A stretch of 52,959 nt of DNA from Bradyrhizobium liaoningense (GCF_018130955.1 NZ_JAFCJM010000046.1:1-52959); one strand, 5' to 3'. Numbered from the stretch's first letter, positions 26,926-36,586 are shown. Program-made: numbers and translations. Notes: a model not told the origin generated them from the letters alone.

Positions 26926-28209
26926 TCACACCACCTCGATCAGCATGGCACCGCCCAGCCCGCCGCCGATACATTCGGTGGCCACCCCACGACGGGTGCC
27001 GAGCCGCTTCATCGCATTGACGAGATGCAGCACGATGCGATTGCCTGACGTGCCGACGGGATGGCCGAGCGAGATCGCACCGCCGTCGACATTGAGCCTG
27101 TCGCGATCGATCTCGCCGGCGGCACCGTCGAGCTTCAAGATCTCGCGACAGAATTTGTCGTCGTTCCAGGCGGCGAGGCAGCCGAGCACCTGCGTCGCAA
27201 AGGCCTCGTTCAATTCCCAGGTCTCGACGTCCTTGATGGTGAGGTTGTTGCGCGTGAGCAGCGGCGTCGCGGACATCACCGGCCCCAAGCCCATGATACT
27301 GGGATCGAGCGCGGCCCAATTGCTGTCGACGATGACGGCTTTTGGCGTCAGATGATGCTTTGCCACCGCTTCATCCGAGGCGAGGATCACCCAGGAGGCA
27401 CCGTCGGTGATCTGCGAGGAATTGCCCGCGGTGACCTGACCCCAGGGGCGCTCGAACACCGGCCTCAGCTTCGCCAGCGATTCAGCGGTGGAGTCCGGCC
27501 GCACGCCATCGTCATGATCGTAGAATTTGCCGTCGCGGGAGAACGCGGTCTCGACCTCGCCCTTGAGCCAGCCCTGCGCCTGCGCATTCGCGAGCCGCTT
27601 GTGGCTCTCGGCGGCATAGGCGTCAGCCTCTGCACGGGTGATGCCGAAGAGATGGCCGACGACTTCTGCGGTCTGGCCCATGTTCAGTTCGGTGACGGGA
27701 TCAGTGAGACCGCGCTCCAGCCCGATGATCGGCTTGAGATAGCGCGGCCGCAATTTGAGCGCGGCGGCGATCTTCGCGCCGACGCCCTTGGCGGTGGCAA
27801 GGCCCGCAAACCAGCGCACGCCGCTGTTCGGCCAGACCAGCGGCGCGTGGCTCAGTGCTTCCGCGCCACCGGCGAGGATCAGATCGGCGTGGCCTTCCCT
27901 GATGTAGCGGTAGCCGGTGTCAATCGACTGCATGCCGGAGCCGCAATTGATCTGCACGGTGAAGGCGACCATATCCTCGCCCATGCCGAGCCGCAGCGCC
28001 GCAACCCGCGCCGGGTTCATCTCGTCGGCGATCACATTGACGCAGCCGAGGATCACCTGGTCGAAGGCATCGGGCGCAAAGGGCTGGCGCGCGAGCAGCG
28101 GCCGGCCGCATTGCACGGCGAGATCGACCGGTGTGAACGGCCCGGGGCCGGAGCGCGCTTTGAGGAACGGCGTCCGACTGCCGTCGACGATAAAGACAGG
28201 TCGTGCCAT
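26926..28209 (-). CDS. Acetyl-CoA C-acyltransferase (FadA/FadI-type thiolase)
   Basis: This 427-residue thiolase has the nucleophilic Cys in INCGSGMQSIDTG, the His in LGHPVGTSGNR and the second Cys in TECIGGGLGGAML. The N-terminus VFIVDGSRTPFLKARSGPG is typical of the FadI group, and the longer length than FadA supports this. It performs the final thiolytic step. Its start overlaps the fadE stop by one base (TGATG). Confidence 0.93.
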   Translation of the reverse strand: MARPVFIVDGSRTPFLKARSGPGPFTPVDLAVQCGRPLLARQPFAPDAFDQVILGCVNVIADEMNPARVAALRLGMGEDMVAFTVQINCGSGMQSIDTGYRYIREGHADLILAGGAEALSHAPLVWPNSGVRWFAGLATAKGVGAKIAAALKLRPRYLKPIIGLERGLTDPVTELNMGQTAEVVGHLFGITRAEADAYAAESHKRLANAQAQGWLKGEVETAFSRDGKFYDHDDGVRPDSTAESLAKLRPVFERPWGQVTAGNSSQITDGASWVILASDEAVAKHHLTPKAVIVDSNWAALDPSIMGLGPVMSATPLLTRNNLTIKDVETWELNEAFATQVLGCLAAWNDDKFCREILKLDGAAGEIDRDRLNVDGGAISLGHPVGTSGNRIVLHLVNAMKRLGTRRGVATECIGGGLGGAMLIEVV

Positions 28210-30476
28210 CAGCTCGCCGCCCTCTGTTCACCGAGTTCCTGGAAGAACTGATGCACGTCGGCGGATTTCTTGTAAATCGGCGACAGCGCCTCCGGCGCAA
28301 AATCATCGACCTCGATCACCTTCTTCACGGCCTCGCGGGCGACGGCGAGCTTTTCGCCCTCGGCTTGCGTGATCACGCCCCTGGTAACGCCGTCCTTCCA
28401 GTCGTGGATGCGTGCGGCGCGCAGGCGCTTTGCGACCTCGTCGGTCTCGACGACCAGTACAAAGGCCTGCTCCAGCCGGGCAAAGCCGCCGTCGTCGGCG
28501 ACATGGGCGAGATCCGGCGTCAGCCGCTCGCGCGCGGCCGACGGCGCCAGCACGAGTTCGGCGGTTTGATGCACGACGCGGTCGGACGGACCCAGCACGC
28601 GGGCGCCAAAGGGCTGGACGACGAGCTTGAGGATTATTGCGACGAAGCGGTTCGGCAGATTGGCCAGGATCTCGGCAAAGCGGTTCTCGATGGTCTTGAA
28701 ACCGTTCGCCATGCACCATTCGAGCGCGGCAAGGTCCTCCTTCTGCCGCCCCTCGTCCTGCCAGCGTTTCAGCGCAGCGGAGAGCAGATAGAGTTCGGAG
28801 AGGATGTCGCCAAAGCGCGCCGACAGCATCTCCTTGCGCTTCAGCGCGCCGCCGAGCGTGAGCAGCGCCATGTCAGCGCAGAGCGCGAACGCCGACGAAT
28901 AGCGCGAGAGCTGGCGATAGAATCTTGTCGCATCGCCCGCATCAGGCGCCGGCGCGAACAGGCCAAAGGTCCAGCTCCGCACGAAGGCACGGCCCAGCGT
29001 CTTGAAACTGTGGCCGACATGTTTCCAGAACGCGGCGTCGAAGGCGATCAGCCCGCGCTCCTTGTCGCTATCGGCGAGCGCGTTCATCTCCTCCAGCAGA
29101 TAAGGATGCGCGCGGATCGCGCCCTGCCCGAACACGATGAGGTTGCGGGTCAGGATGTTGGCGCCTTCCACCGTGATGCCGACCGGAACGGCGCGATAGA
29201 GATTGCCCATGTAGTTCTGCGGGCCGTCGATCACCGCCTTGCCGCCATGGATGTCCATGGCGTCGTCGACCGCAAACCGCATCCGCTCGGTCGCGTGCAG
29301 CTTCATGATGCCGGAGATGACGGCGGGGTGAATGCCGGCATTGAGCGCGGCGCAGGTCAGCCGCCGCGCCGCGTCGAGCTGATAGGCGGTCGCCGTGATG
29401 CGGGCGAGCGGCTCCTCGACACCCTCGAACTTGGAGATGGAGATGCCGAACTGCTCGCGGATCCGCGCATAGGCGCCGGTGGTACGCGCCGCATAGGCCG
29501 CACCCGCAGCCGACAGCGACGGCAGCGAGATGCCGCGGCCGGCGGCGAGCGCCGTCATCAGCATCTTCCAGCCCTGCCCGAGCCGTTCCTTGCCGCCGAT
29601 GATGTAGTCGAGCGGAATGAAGACGTCGCGGCCCCAGTTCGGGCCGTTCTGGAACACCTGCATTGCCGGCAGATGACGATGACCGATCTCGACGCCGGGA
29701 AGATTGGTCGGGATCAGCGCGACGGTGATGCCGAGCTCTTCGTCCTGGCCCACGAGATGATCGGGATCATAGGCCTTGAAGGCAAGGCCGAGCAGCGTGG
29801 AGACCGGGCCGAGCGTGATGTAGCGCTTGTGCCAGTTGAGCCTGAGGCCCAGCACTTCGCGGCCCTCGAAAATGCCCTTGCAGATGATGCCGGTGTCGAC
29901 CATCGAGGCGGCATCGGAGCCGGCCTCGGGGCTGGTCAGGCCGAAGCAGGGAATGTCGCGGCCGTCGGCGAGGCGCGGCAGCCAGCGCTCCTGCTGCTCT
30001 TTTGTGCCGAAGCGCAGCAGCAATTCGCCGGGGCCGAGCGAGTTCGGCACCATCACAGTGACGGCGGCCGCGATCGAACGGGTCGAGATTTTTCGCACCA
30101 CTTCGGAATGCGCATAGGGCGAGAAGCCGAGCCCGCCAAACTCCTTCGGAATGATCATGCCGAAGAATTTGTTGCGCTTGATGAAGGTCCACGCGTCCTG
30201 CGGCAGGTCGCGCCATTCCCAAAAGATCTTCCACTCGTCGAGCATGGCGCAGAGCTCGTCGACGGGGCCATTGAGGAAGGCCTTTTCCTCGCCGCTCAGC
30301 GTCGCAGGCGGAATCGCCAGCAGTTTCGACCAGTCGGGATTGCCGGTGAAGAGATCGGCGTCCCACCAGACGTCGCCGGCCTCCAGCGCCTCGCGCTCGG
30401 TGTCCGACATCGCGGGCAGAGCGCCGCGGGCGAGCGCGAAGATGGGCTTGGTGATGGTGTCGCGGCGGAAGCTCAT
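28209..30476 (-). CDS. fadE: Acyl-CoA dehydrogenase, FadE type (with DUF1974 C-terminus)
   Basis: The 755-residue protein has the acyl-CoA dehydrogenase N-, middle and C-domains (for example CFGLTSPEAGSDAASMVDTG and GGKAVIDGPQNYMGNLYRAV). They are followed by the long helical DUF1974 extension (about 470-755) that distinguishes FadE from short ACADs. It introduces the first double bond in beta-oxidation. First gene of a fadE-thiolase-fadB-thioesterase operon. No FadR-type regulator is adjacent. Confidence 0.93.
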   Translation of the reverse strand: MSFRRDTITKPIFALARGALPAMSDTEREALEAGDVWWDADLFTGNPDWSKLLAIPPATLSGEEKAFLNGPVDELCAMLDEWKIFWEWRDLPQDAWTFIKRNKFFGMIIPKEFGGLGFSPYAHSEVVRKISTRSIAAAVTVMVPNSLGPGELLLRFGTKEQQERWLPRLADGRDIPCFGLTSPEAGSDAASMVDTGIICKGIFEGREVLGLRLNWHKRYITLGPVSTLLGLAFKAYDPDHLVGQDEELGITVALIPTNLPGVEIGHRHLPAMQVFQNGPNWGRDVFIPLDYIIGGKERLGQGWKMLMTALAAGRGISLPSLSAAGAAYAARTTGAYARIREQFGISISKFEGVEEPLARITATAYQLDAARRLTCAALNAGIHPAVISGIMKLHATERMRFAVDDAMDIHGGKAVIDGPQNYMGNLYRAVPVGITVEGANILTRNLIVFGQGAIRAHPYLLEEMNALADSDKERGLIAFDAAFWKHVGHSFKTLGRAFVRSWTFGLFAPAPDAGDATRFYRQLSRYSSAFALCADMALLTLGGALKRKEMLSARFGDILSELYLLSAALKRWQDEGRQKEDLAALEWCMANGFKTIENRFAEILANLPNRFVAIILKLVVQPFGARVLGPSDRVVHQTAELVLAPSAARERLTPDLAHVADDGGFARLEQAFVLVVETDEVAKRLRAARIHDWKDGVTRGVITQAEGEKLAVAREAVKKVIEVDDFAPEALSPIYKKSADVHQFFQELGEQRAAS

Positions 30477-30636
30477 GGCGGTGACCTCATGAAACGGCGG
30501 CGCGGATCGCCCTCATTTTAGCGGAAACTGGCGGCGAGAAGTGAAGACTTCGCTGGCAAAAAGCAGCGAATTTGACGCGGGTCAGGCCGCCCTGCCGAGG
30601 ATAACGGCGGGAGAGCGCGGGCAGTTCCGGAGGCTC

Positions 30637-30737
30637 CGTCATTCCGGGGCGCGCCAGAATGGCGCGAGCCCGGAATCCATACTCACGATCGTGGTTATGG
30701 ATTCCGGGCTCACGCTTCGCGTGCCCCGGAATGACGG
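30637..30737. repeat. Intergenic inverted-repeat element (CGTCATTCCGGGGC type)
   Basis: The left end CCGTCATTCCGGGGC and right end GCCCCGGAATGACGG are exact reverse complements, with an inner pair CCCGGAATCCATA / ATGGATTCCGGG. It occupies the fadE upstream region (30477-30755 has no gene) and is related to the copy at 31397-31505. Confidence 0.8.
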
Positions 30738-30755
30738 CGTGGAGAGAGCGGAGGC

Positions 30756-31379
30756 CTAATCCGGCCGAACCATCGAGAACATGTTCTCCGGCCTGATCTC
30801 AAAATAGTCGCCCTGGCGGCCGGCGCGGACGATGGGGCGGGCGGCGGCGGTCTGGTAGACGCCGTCCTTGATCATGGCCTTGTCGATGTGGACGGCGACG
30901 ACCTCGCCGAGCGTCAGCCAGGCATTGGTCTCCGTGCCGTCGGCGCCCTTGAGGCGGACGATGTCGGAGACCTTGCACTCGAAGGCCACCGGGCTTTCGG
31001 CGACGCGCGGCACGTTGACGAGTTTGCTCGGGATCGCGGTGACGCCCGCGAGCTTGAACTCGTCCACTTCAGGGGCAACGTGGGCCGCGGTCGCATTCAT
31101 CTGCTTCGCCAGGTCCATGGTGACGAGATTCCAGACGAATTCGCCTGTCGCCTTGAGGTTGCTCACCGTGTCCTTCCAGTGCGTGGAGGAGAAGCCGATG
31201 ATCGGCGGGGTGTAGCAGAAGGCGTTGAAGAAGCTGTAGGGCGCGAGATTGACGTGGCCGTTGGGATCGCGCGAGGAGATCCAGCCGATCGGCCGCGGCG
31301 CGATGATGGCATTGAAGGGATCGTGCTTGAGGCCGTGGCCCTTGGCGGGCTCGTAATAGTGCAGGTCTTTGTCGGTCAC
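30756..31379 (-). CDS. Flavin reductase-like FMN-binding protein
   Basis: The 207-residue protein has the flavin reductase-like split-barrel: DPFNAIIAPRPIGWISSRD (FMN phosphate loop), NLAPYSFFNAFCYTPPII, FVWNLVTMDLAKQMNATAA and a C-terminal MFSMVRPD. I chose the GTG at 31379 because GGAGAAG precedes it; the ATG at 31403 lies inside the inverted-repeat element 31397-31505. It probably supplies reduced flavin or reduces a small substrate; no partner oxygenase is nearby. Confidence 0.87.
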   Translation of the reverse strand: MTDKDLHYYEPAKGHGLKHDPFNAIIAPRPIGWISSRDPNGHVNLAPYSFFNAFCYTPPIIGFSSTHWKDTVSNLKATGEFVWNLVTMDLAKQMNATAAHVAPEVDEFKLAGVTAIPSKLVNVPRVAESPVAFECKVSDIVRLKGADGTETNAWLTLGEVVAVHIDKAMIKDGVYQTAAARPIVRAGRQGDYFEIRPENMFSMVRPD

Positions 31380-31396
31380 GCTGGCTTCTCCGCTAT

Positions 31397-31505
31397 CCGT
31401 CATTCCGGGCGATGCGAGGGGACCGCGCAAGCGCGGCCCCGGAGCATCGAACCCGGAATCTCGAGATTCCGGGTTCGGTCCTTAAGGACCGCCCCGGAAT
31501 GACGG
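31397..31505. repeat. Intergenic inverted-repeat element (CGTCATTCCGGG type)
   Basis: Ends CCGTCATTCCGGG and CCCGGAATGACGG are reverse complements. Inner hairpins are CCGCGCAAGCGCGG and GAATCTCGAGATTC. Second copy of the element at 30637-30737, sitting between the flavin reductase and tetR. Confidence 0.8.
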
Positions 31506-31538
31506 CGGAGCTGCTTATAAGAGAAATTCCGCAGCCCG

Positions 31539-32138
31539 TCAGTGGCGCGGGGTCAGACCGGCAATGACGAAATCGATCATCTGGTCGATCGAGGGGCCGG
31601 GCTTGTTGGCGGCCTGGGCGATCATCTGCGGGTGAAAGAAGCGAATCATGGCGGTGCAGGAGCAGAGCGAGGCCAGTTGCAGGTCCGGAGCCTCGAATTC
31701 GCCGGAGGCCACGCCTTGCGCGATCACCTGGCCGATGATCGCCGCGATACACTCGATATGGGCGACGCAGACGTCCCAATCCTCTTCCATCGCGATCGCG
31801 ACCATCTCATGCAACTTGGAGTCACCGACATAGCGCTCCGAATTCATGCGGTGGATCGTGGTCAGAAGCTCCCGGAAGCGCTCAAGCACCGGGCCGGGCT
31901 TGGCCACGATGCGCCGCGCCTCCAGCTCGACCTCACCCATCAGGCCGCGAGCCACGGCCTGATGGATCGCCTTCTTCGATTCGAAGAAGCGATAGACGTT
32001 GGCCGGGCTCATCCGGAGCTCTTTGGCGATGTCGCCGACGGTGGTCTTCTGATAGCCCATCTGCCGGAACAGCCGCTCGGCCACCTCGAGGATGCGCTCC
32101 CGGGTGTCGCTTTCGATATGTTCCGAAACCAGTGTCAT
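31539..32138 (-). CDS. TetR/AcrR-family regulator of the RND efflux operon
   Basis: The 199-residue protein has an N-terminal TetR helix-turn-helix (RERILEVAERLFRQMGYQKT, TVGDIAKELRMSPANVYRFF) and a ligand domain (HPQMIAQAANKPGPSIDQMI at the end). It is the last gene of the adaptor-pump-TetR run, starting 32 bases after the pump stop. A motif shared with the adaptor promoter lies 3 bases upstream of its start, which suggests autoregulation and repression of the pump. Confidence 0.88.
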   Translation of the reverse strand: MTLVSEHIESDTRERILEVAERLFRQMGYQKTTVGDIAKELRMSPANVYRFFESKKAIHQAVARGLMGEVELEARRIVAKPGPVLERFRELLTTIHRMNSERYVGDSKLHEMVAIAMEEDWDVCVAHIECIAAIIGQVIAQGVASGEFEAPDLQLASLCSCTAMIRFFHPQMIAQAANKPGPSIDQMIDFVIAGLTPRH

Positions 32139-32140
32139 CT

Positions 32141-32156
32141 GTCAGGACTCGTCAGT
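32141..32156. promoter_or_regulatory. Shared motif ACTGACGA-N4-TGAC upstream of tetR
   Basis: The minus strand reads ACTGACGAGTCCTGAC. The same pattern with four different central bases, ACTGACGAATATTGAC, occurs before the adaptor gene at 36643-36658. It lies between the pump stop and the tetR start and is a likely TetR binding site. Confidence 0.5.
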
Positions 32157-32169
32157 AGTCACTCTTCAT

Positions 32170-35100
32170 CTATTCAGCGGCCTCAGCAAGCGGAAATGCG
32201 CTCTCGGCATCGCTCCCATGCTGCGGTGCAACTTCCGGCTGCTTGGCCGTGCCCGTTTCGTCCAGGCTCTTGCGGAACCACAGGGCGTAGAGGCCCGGCA
32301 GGTACAAAAGCGTCAGGAAGGTCGCCACGAACAGGCCGCCCATGATGGTGATCGCCATCGGGCCCCAGAAGGCCGAGCGCGACAGCGGGATCATGGCGAG
32401 GATCGCGGCGAGCGCGGTCAGCACCACGGGACGCGCGCGGCGCACGGTCGCCTCCACGATCGCTTCGCCGCGGGTCAGGCCATGGGACACGTCGGTCTCG
32501 ATCTGGTCGACCAGGATCACCGCGTTGCGCATGATCATGCCGGCGAGCGCGATCAGCCCGAGCAGCGCCACGAAGCCGAAGGGCTGGTTGGCGACGTTGA
32601 GCCCGAGCGATGCGCCGACGATGCCGAGCGGCGCGGTGAGGAACACCAGGATCAGGCGCGAGAAGCTCTGCAGCTGGATCATCAAGAGCGTCAGCATCAC
32701 CATGACCATCACCGGGAAGAGGATGAAGATCGAGGCGTTGCCCTTGGCAGATTCCTCGAACGCGCCACCCGGCTCGATGCGGTAGGCCGGCTCGAGGTAA
32801 TCCTTAATCTGCTGCAGTTTCGGCGTGATCTGGCTGGTGACGTCGGGCGCCTGCACGCCGTCGACGACGTCGGAGCGCACGGTGATCGCCATGTCGCGGT
32901 TACGCCGCCACAGGATCGGCTCTTCGTGGGCATACTCGATCTTCGCGACCTGCTGAAGTGGCACGGCAACGCCGTTGCGCGAGGTCACGGTGAGGTCGCC
33001 GACACCGGCGAGATCGAGCCGCTCGGACGGGATCGCACGGGCAACCACGCCGACCTTCTCGATGCCGTCGCGCACGGTCGTGACCTGCGCGCCCGAGATC
33101 AGCATGGCGAGCGCCTGCGAGACGTCCTGCGGGGTCAGGCCCATCGCACGCGCGCGGTCCTGGTCGACGACGAGCTTGAGGTAGGGCGACTGCTCGTTCC
33201 AGTCGAGCTGCACGTCCTTGACGTTCTTGTTCTGCCGCATGACGTCGCGGACCTGGTAGGCGATCTCGCGCACCTTGTTGGGGTCGGGGCCGACGACGCG
33301 GAACTGGACGGGGAAGCCGACCGGCGGGCCGAAATTGAAGCGATCGACGCGCACGCGCGCTTCGGTCAGCATGCCCTCGGCCACCGCGTTCTCGATCTTC
33401 GCCTTGATGCGCTCGCGCGCCTCGACGCCCTTGGCGACGACGACGATCTCGGCAAAGGCCTCGTTCGGCAGCTGCGGATTGAGGCCGAGCCAGAAGCGCG
33501 GCGAGCCCTGGCCGACATAGGCCGTGTAGGTCGCGATGTCCTTGTCGTCCTTGAGCAGCGTCTCGGCCTTCTTCACCGCCTTCTCGGTAACGTTGAAGGC
33601 GGTGCCCTCGGGCAAGCGGAGCTGGACGAACAGCTCGGGGCGCTCGGAGAGCGGGAAGAACTGCTGCTGGACGTGGCCGAAGCCGACGATCGAGGCAATG
33701 AAGATACCGACGGTCGCGGCCACCACGATGATGCGGTGGTTGACGCACCATTGCACGATGGCGCGCAAACCGCGGTACATCCGCGTCTCATAGACCGCAT
33801 GCGGATCGTGGTTGGCATGGGCCTTCATGTTCGGCAGCAGCTTGACGCCGATATAGGGCGTAAAAATCACCGCCACGAACCAGGAGGCGACCAGGGAGAT
33901 CGCTACGATCCAGAAGATGCCGCCGGCATACTCGCCGACCGCCGAATTGGCAAAGCCGATGGGGAGGAAGCCAGCGGCCGTGACCAGCGTTCCCGTGAGC
34001 ATCGGAAACGCAGTTGATTCCCAGGCGAACGAGGCCGCGCGCATGCGGTCCCAGCCCTGCTCCATCTTCACCACCATCATCTCGACCGCGATGATGGCGT
34101 CGTCGACGAGCAGGCCGAGCGCGATGATCAGCGCGCCGAGCGTGATGCGGTGCAGGTCGAGCGACATCGCGTTCATGACGATGAAGACGATGCCGAGCAC
34201 CAGCGGCACCGACAGCGCGACCACGATGCCGGTGCGCCAGCCGAGTGCGAGGAAGGAGACGAACAGCACGATCGCCAGCGCCTCGACGAAGGAGTGCACG
34301 AACTCGCCGACGGCGTGCTCGACCACCTTGGGCTGGTCGGCGATCAGCTCGACCTCGATGCCCTGCGGCACCGCCTTCATGAATTCGCTAGTTGCCTTCT
34401 CGACCTCCTTGCCGAGCTCGAGGATGTTGGCGCCCTTGGCGGTGACGACGCCGATACCGATCGCGGGTTTGCCTTCCTGGCGCACGATGAAGCTCGGCGG
34501 ATCGACGAAGCCGTGGGTGACCGTTGCGATGTCGCCCAGGCGGAACACGCGACCATTGCTCTCGACCGGCGTCTCGGCCACCGCCTTGGCGCCGTCGAGC
34601 GCGCCGGTGACGCGCAGGGGCACGCGCTGCGAGGAGGTCTCGACCGTGCCGGCCGGCGTCACGTTGTTCTGCTTGGCGAGCGAATCGAACAGCGCCTGCG
34701 GCGTGATGCCGAGGGTAGCGAGCTTGGCGTGCGAGAATTCGACGTAGATGCGCTCGTCCTGGGTGCCGTAGACGTCGACCTTGGTGACGCCAGGCACCTT
34801 CAGCATGCGCTGGCGAAAACCTTCGGCGGTCTTCTTGAGCTGCGCATAATCGGCACCGTCGCCGGTCATCATATAGAGGATGGAATCGACGTCGGAGAAT
34901 TCGTCGTTGACGACCGGGCCCAAGATGCCTGACGGCAACTGCCCCTGCACGTCGACCAGCTTCTTGCGCAGGAGATAGAAGAGATAGGGCACGTCCTTCG
35001 GCGGCGTGTTGTCGCGGAACGTGACCTGCATCGCGGTGAAAGCAGGCTTCGAATAGGTCTGCACCTTGTCGAAATAGGGCAGCTCCTGGAGCTTCTTCTC

Positions 35101-35310
35101 GATGGGGTCAGCGACCTGGGTCTGCATCTCCTGCGAGGTGGCGCCCGGCCACATAACCGAGACGTTCACGGTCTTCACGGTGAAGAACGGATCTTCGGCG
35201 CGGCCGAGCTTCTCATAGGAGAAGAAGCCGGCGACGCCGAGCACGATCATCAGGAACAGCACCAGTGTCGGGTGACTGACGGCCCAGGCCGAAAGGTTGA
35301 AGCGCTTCAT
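32170..35310 (-). CDS. RND-family efflux pump permease
   Basis: The 1046-residue inner-membrane pump has the RND architecture: an N-terminal helix (LVLFLMIVLGVAGFFSY), two large periplasmic porter domains and twelve membrane segments. The LGLLVDDAIIAVEMM helix carries the proton-relay Asp pair, and GMIMRNAVILVDQIE lies in the second half. The start MKRFNLSAWAV at 35310 follows CGGAGAG. It is the middle gene of the efflux operon. No outer-membrane factor is encoded here, so a distant TolC homologue is presumed. Substrate unknown. Confidence 0.92.
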   Translation of the reverse strand: MKRFNLSAWAVSHPTLVLFLMIVLGVAGFFSYEKLGRAEDPFFTVKTVNVSVMWPGATSQEMQTQVADPIEKKLQELPYFDKVQTYSKPAFTAMQVTFRDNTPPKDVPYLFYLLRKKLVDVQGQLPSGILGPVVNDEFSDVDSILYMMTGDGADYAQLKKTAEGFRQRMLKVPGVTKVDVYGTQDERIYVEFSHAKLATLGITPQALFDSLAKQNNVTPAGTVETSSQRVPLRVTGALDGAKAVAETPVESNGRVFRLGDIATVTHGFVDPPSFIVRQEGKPAIGIGVVTAKGANILELGKEVEKATSEFMKAVPQGIEVELIADQPKVVEHAVGEFVHSFVEALAIVLFVSFLALGWRTGIVVALSVPLVLGIVFIVMNAMSLDLHRITLGALIIALGLLVDDAIIAVEMMVVKMEQGWDRMRAASFAWESTAFPMLTGTLVTAAGFLPIGFANSAVGEYAGGIFWIVAISLVASWFVAVIFTPYIGVKLLPNMKAHANHDPHAVYETRMYRGLRAIVQWCVNHRIIVVAATVGIFIASIVGFGHVQQQFFPLSERPELFVQLRLPEGTAFNVTEKAVKKAETLLKDDKDIATYTAYVGQGSPRFWLGLNPQLPNEAFAEIVVVAKGVEARERIKAKIENAVAEGMLTEARVRVDRFNFGPPVGFPVQFRVVGPDPNKVREIAYQVRDVMRQNKNVKDVQLDWNEQSPYLKLVVDQDRARAMGLTPQDVSQALAMLISGAQVTTVRDGIEKVGVVARAIPSERLDLAGVGDLTVTSRNGVAVPLQQVAKIEYAHEEPILWRRNRDMAITVRSDVVDGVQAPDVTSQITPKLQQIKDYLEPAYRIEPGGAFEESAKGNASIFILFPVMVMVMLTLLMIQLQSFSRLILVFLTAPLGIVGASLGLNVANQPFGFVALLGLIALAGMIMRNAVILVDQIETDVSHGLTRGEAIVEATVRRARPVVLTALAAILAMIPLSRSAFWGPMAITIMGGLFVATFLTLLYLPGLYALWFRKSLDETGTAKQPEVAPQHGSDAESAFPLAEAAE

Positions 35311-35370
35311 CGCACTCTCCGAGGATGACCCAATTGCCAAAACTCAAAACGACCAACCCTGACGTATCAG

Positions 35371-35478
35371 TCCTTGCGAGGAAGCGAAGCGATCCAGGGG
35401 GCTGGGCAGGTTCTGGATTGCTTCGCCGCTTCTGCCGTCGCATTGGCGCGAGCGGCGGAAACTCGCCTCGCAGGAGGA
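35371..35478. repeat. Imperfect inverted repeat between adaptor and pump genes
   Basis: GCGAAGCGATCCAG (35384-35397) pairs with CTGGATTGCTTCGC (35413-35426) with one mismatch. Flanking TCCTTGCGAGG and CCTCGCAGGAGGA are roughly complementary. It lies within the operon and could lower pump expression relative to the adaptor. Confidence 0.5.
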
Positions 35479-35479
35479 A

Positions 35480-36586
35480 TTAGAATGACAGCGAGGAGAC
35501 GATCCGCACCCTCTGGCTCGGATCGAGTTTTTGCACGCCGAGGGCGACGATCTTGGCACCCTCCTCCACGCCGCCGGTAATGACGACGTCGTTGCTCTCA
35601 TAGCACTTCACGGTGACCGGCTTCAGCGCCACCGCGCCGTTGTCGTCCACGACGTAGAAGGAGGGCTTGCTGCCTTCGTTGAACAGCGCCGACAGCGGCA
35701 GGCGCGCGACGCGCTCGGTCGCAGCGTCCGACAGCGTCAACGTCGCGGTCATGCCGAGCGCGACCTTGTCGTCGGCTTCCGGCAGCGAGAACTTTGCGAG
35801 ATAGGTGCGCGTCGCGGGATCGGCGGTCGGCGCGATCTCGCGCAGCTTCGCCGTGTACTTCTTGTTGGGCTCTGACCAAAGAGTGACGCTGGCGGCGCCC
35901 GACTTGGCACGTCCAACCAGCGTCTCAGGGACCGCGACGACCGCTTCCTTCTCGGCAAAGCGGGCGACCCGAATCGAAGCCTGGCCTGCGGCAACCACCT
36001 GGCCGGGTTCGATCTGCGTTGCGGTGACGACGCCACGGGCGTCGGCAACGAGCGTCGCGTAGGAAAGGGAATTCTTGGTCAGCTCGACCGAGCGCTCGGC
36101 CCGGTTGAGCCGCGCGCGGGCTTCGTCCGCGGCGGCGCGGCTCGAATCCATCTGGGCATCGGTGGTCCAGCCCTTGGCGCGCAAATCCTTGGCGCGCTGC
36201 TCGGCGGCGGCAGCCTGCGCCAACACGCCAGTCGCGGCGGTCTGCTCGGCCACGGCCTGCTCGGCCTGCAGCTTCAGGTCGACCTCATCGAGGGTCGCGA
36301 GCGCCTGCCCGACCTCGACGGTCTGGCCGACCTCGACCAGGCGCTTGGCCACCTTGCCGGCGACGCGGAAGCCGAGATCGCTCTCGATCCGGGGCTTGAT
36401 TGTGCCGACAAAGCTGCGCTCGGGCGTTTCGGCCTCGAAATGGGCGGTGGCGACCAGAACCGGCCGCGGCGGCTCGGCCTTCTGGGCGACGGTATCGTTG
36501 CATCCGGCCAGCGCGACGGCCATCAGGGCCAGCGAGGCGCCTGCCAAGAGCTTGGAATAGCTCGATAAAATCGACCGGACGAACAT
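35480..36586 (-). CDS. RND efflux periplasmic adaptor lipoprotein (MFP)
   Basis: The 368-residue protein has a lipoprotein signal with lipobox LAGC (AVALAGCNDTVAQ). It then has the HlyD/AcrA-type half-motifs (IESDLGFRVAGKVAKRLVEV, LVADARGVVTATQIEPGQVV), an alpha-helical hairpin (about 90-160), and beta-barrel and membrane-proximal domains. The ATG at 36586 follows AGGAG. It bridges the RND pump to an outer-membrane channel and is first in the operon. Confidence 0.9.
   Translation of the reverse strand: MFVRSILSSYSKLLAGASLALMAVALAGCNDTVAQKAEPPRPVLVATAHFEAETPERSFVGTIKPRIESDLGFRVAGKVAKRLVEVGQTVEVGQALATLDEVDLKLQAEQAVAEQTAATGVLAQAAAAEQRAKDLRAKGWTTDAQMDSSRAAADEARARLNRAERSVELTKNSLSYATLVADARGVVTATQIEPGQVVAAGQASIRVARFAEKEAVVAVPETLVGRAKSGAASVTLWSEPNKKYTAKLREIAPTADPATRTYLAKFSLPEADDKVALGMTATLTLSDAATERVARLPLSALFNEGSKPSFYVVDDNGAVALKPVTVKCYESNDVVITGGVEEGAKIVALGVQKLDPSQRVRIVSSLSF

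Noticed and set aside
24626..27355. A 909-codon plus-strand frame opposite fadB and thiolase
   Set aside because: It is Arg/His/Ala-rich shadow sequence with no motif, and both opposite genes have intact catalytic residues.
28203..30521. A 772-codon plus-strand frame opposite fadE
   Set aside because: Same reason: no recognisable fold, composition typical of antisense frames in GC-rich genes.
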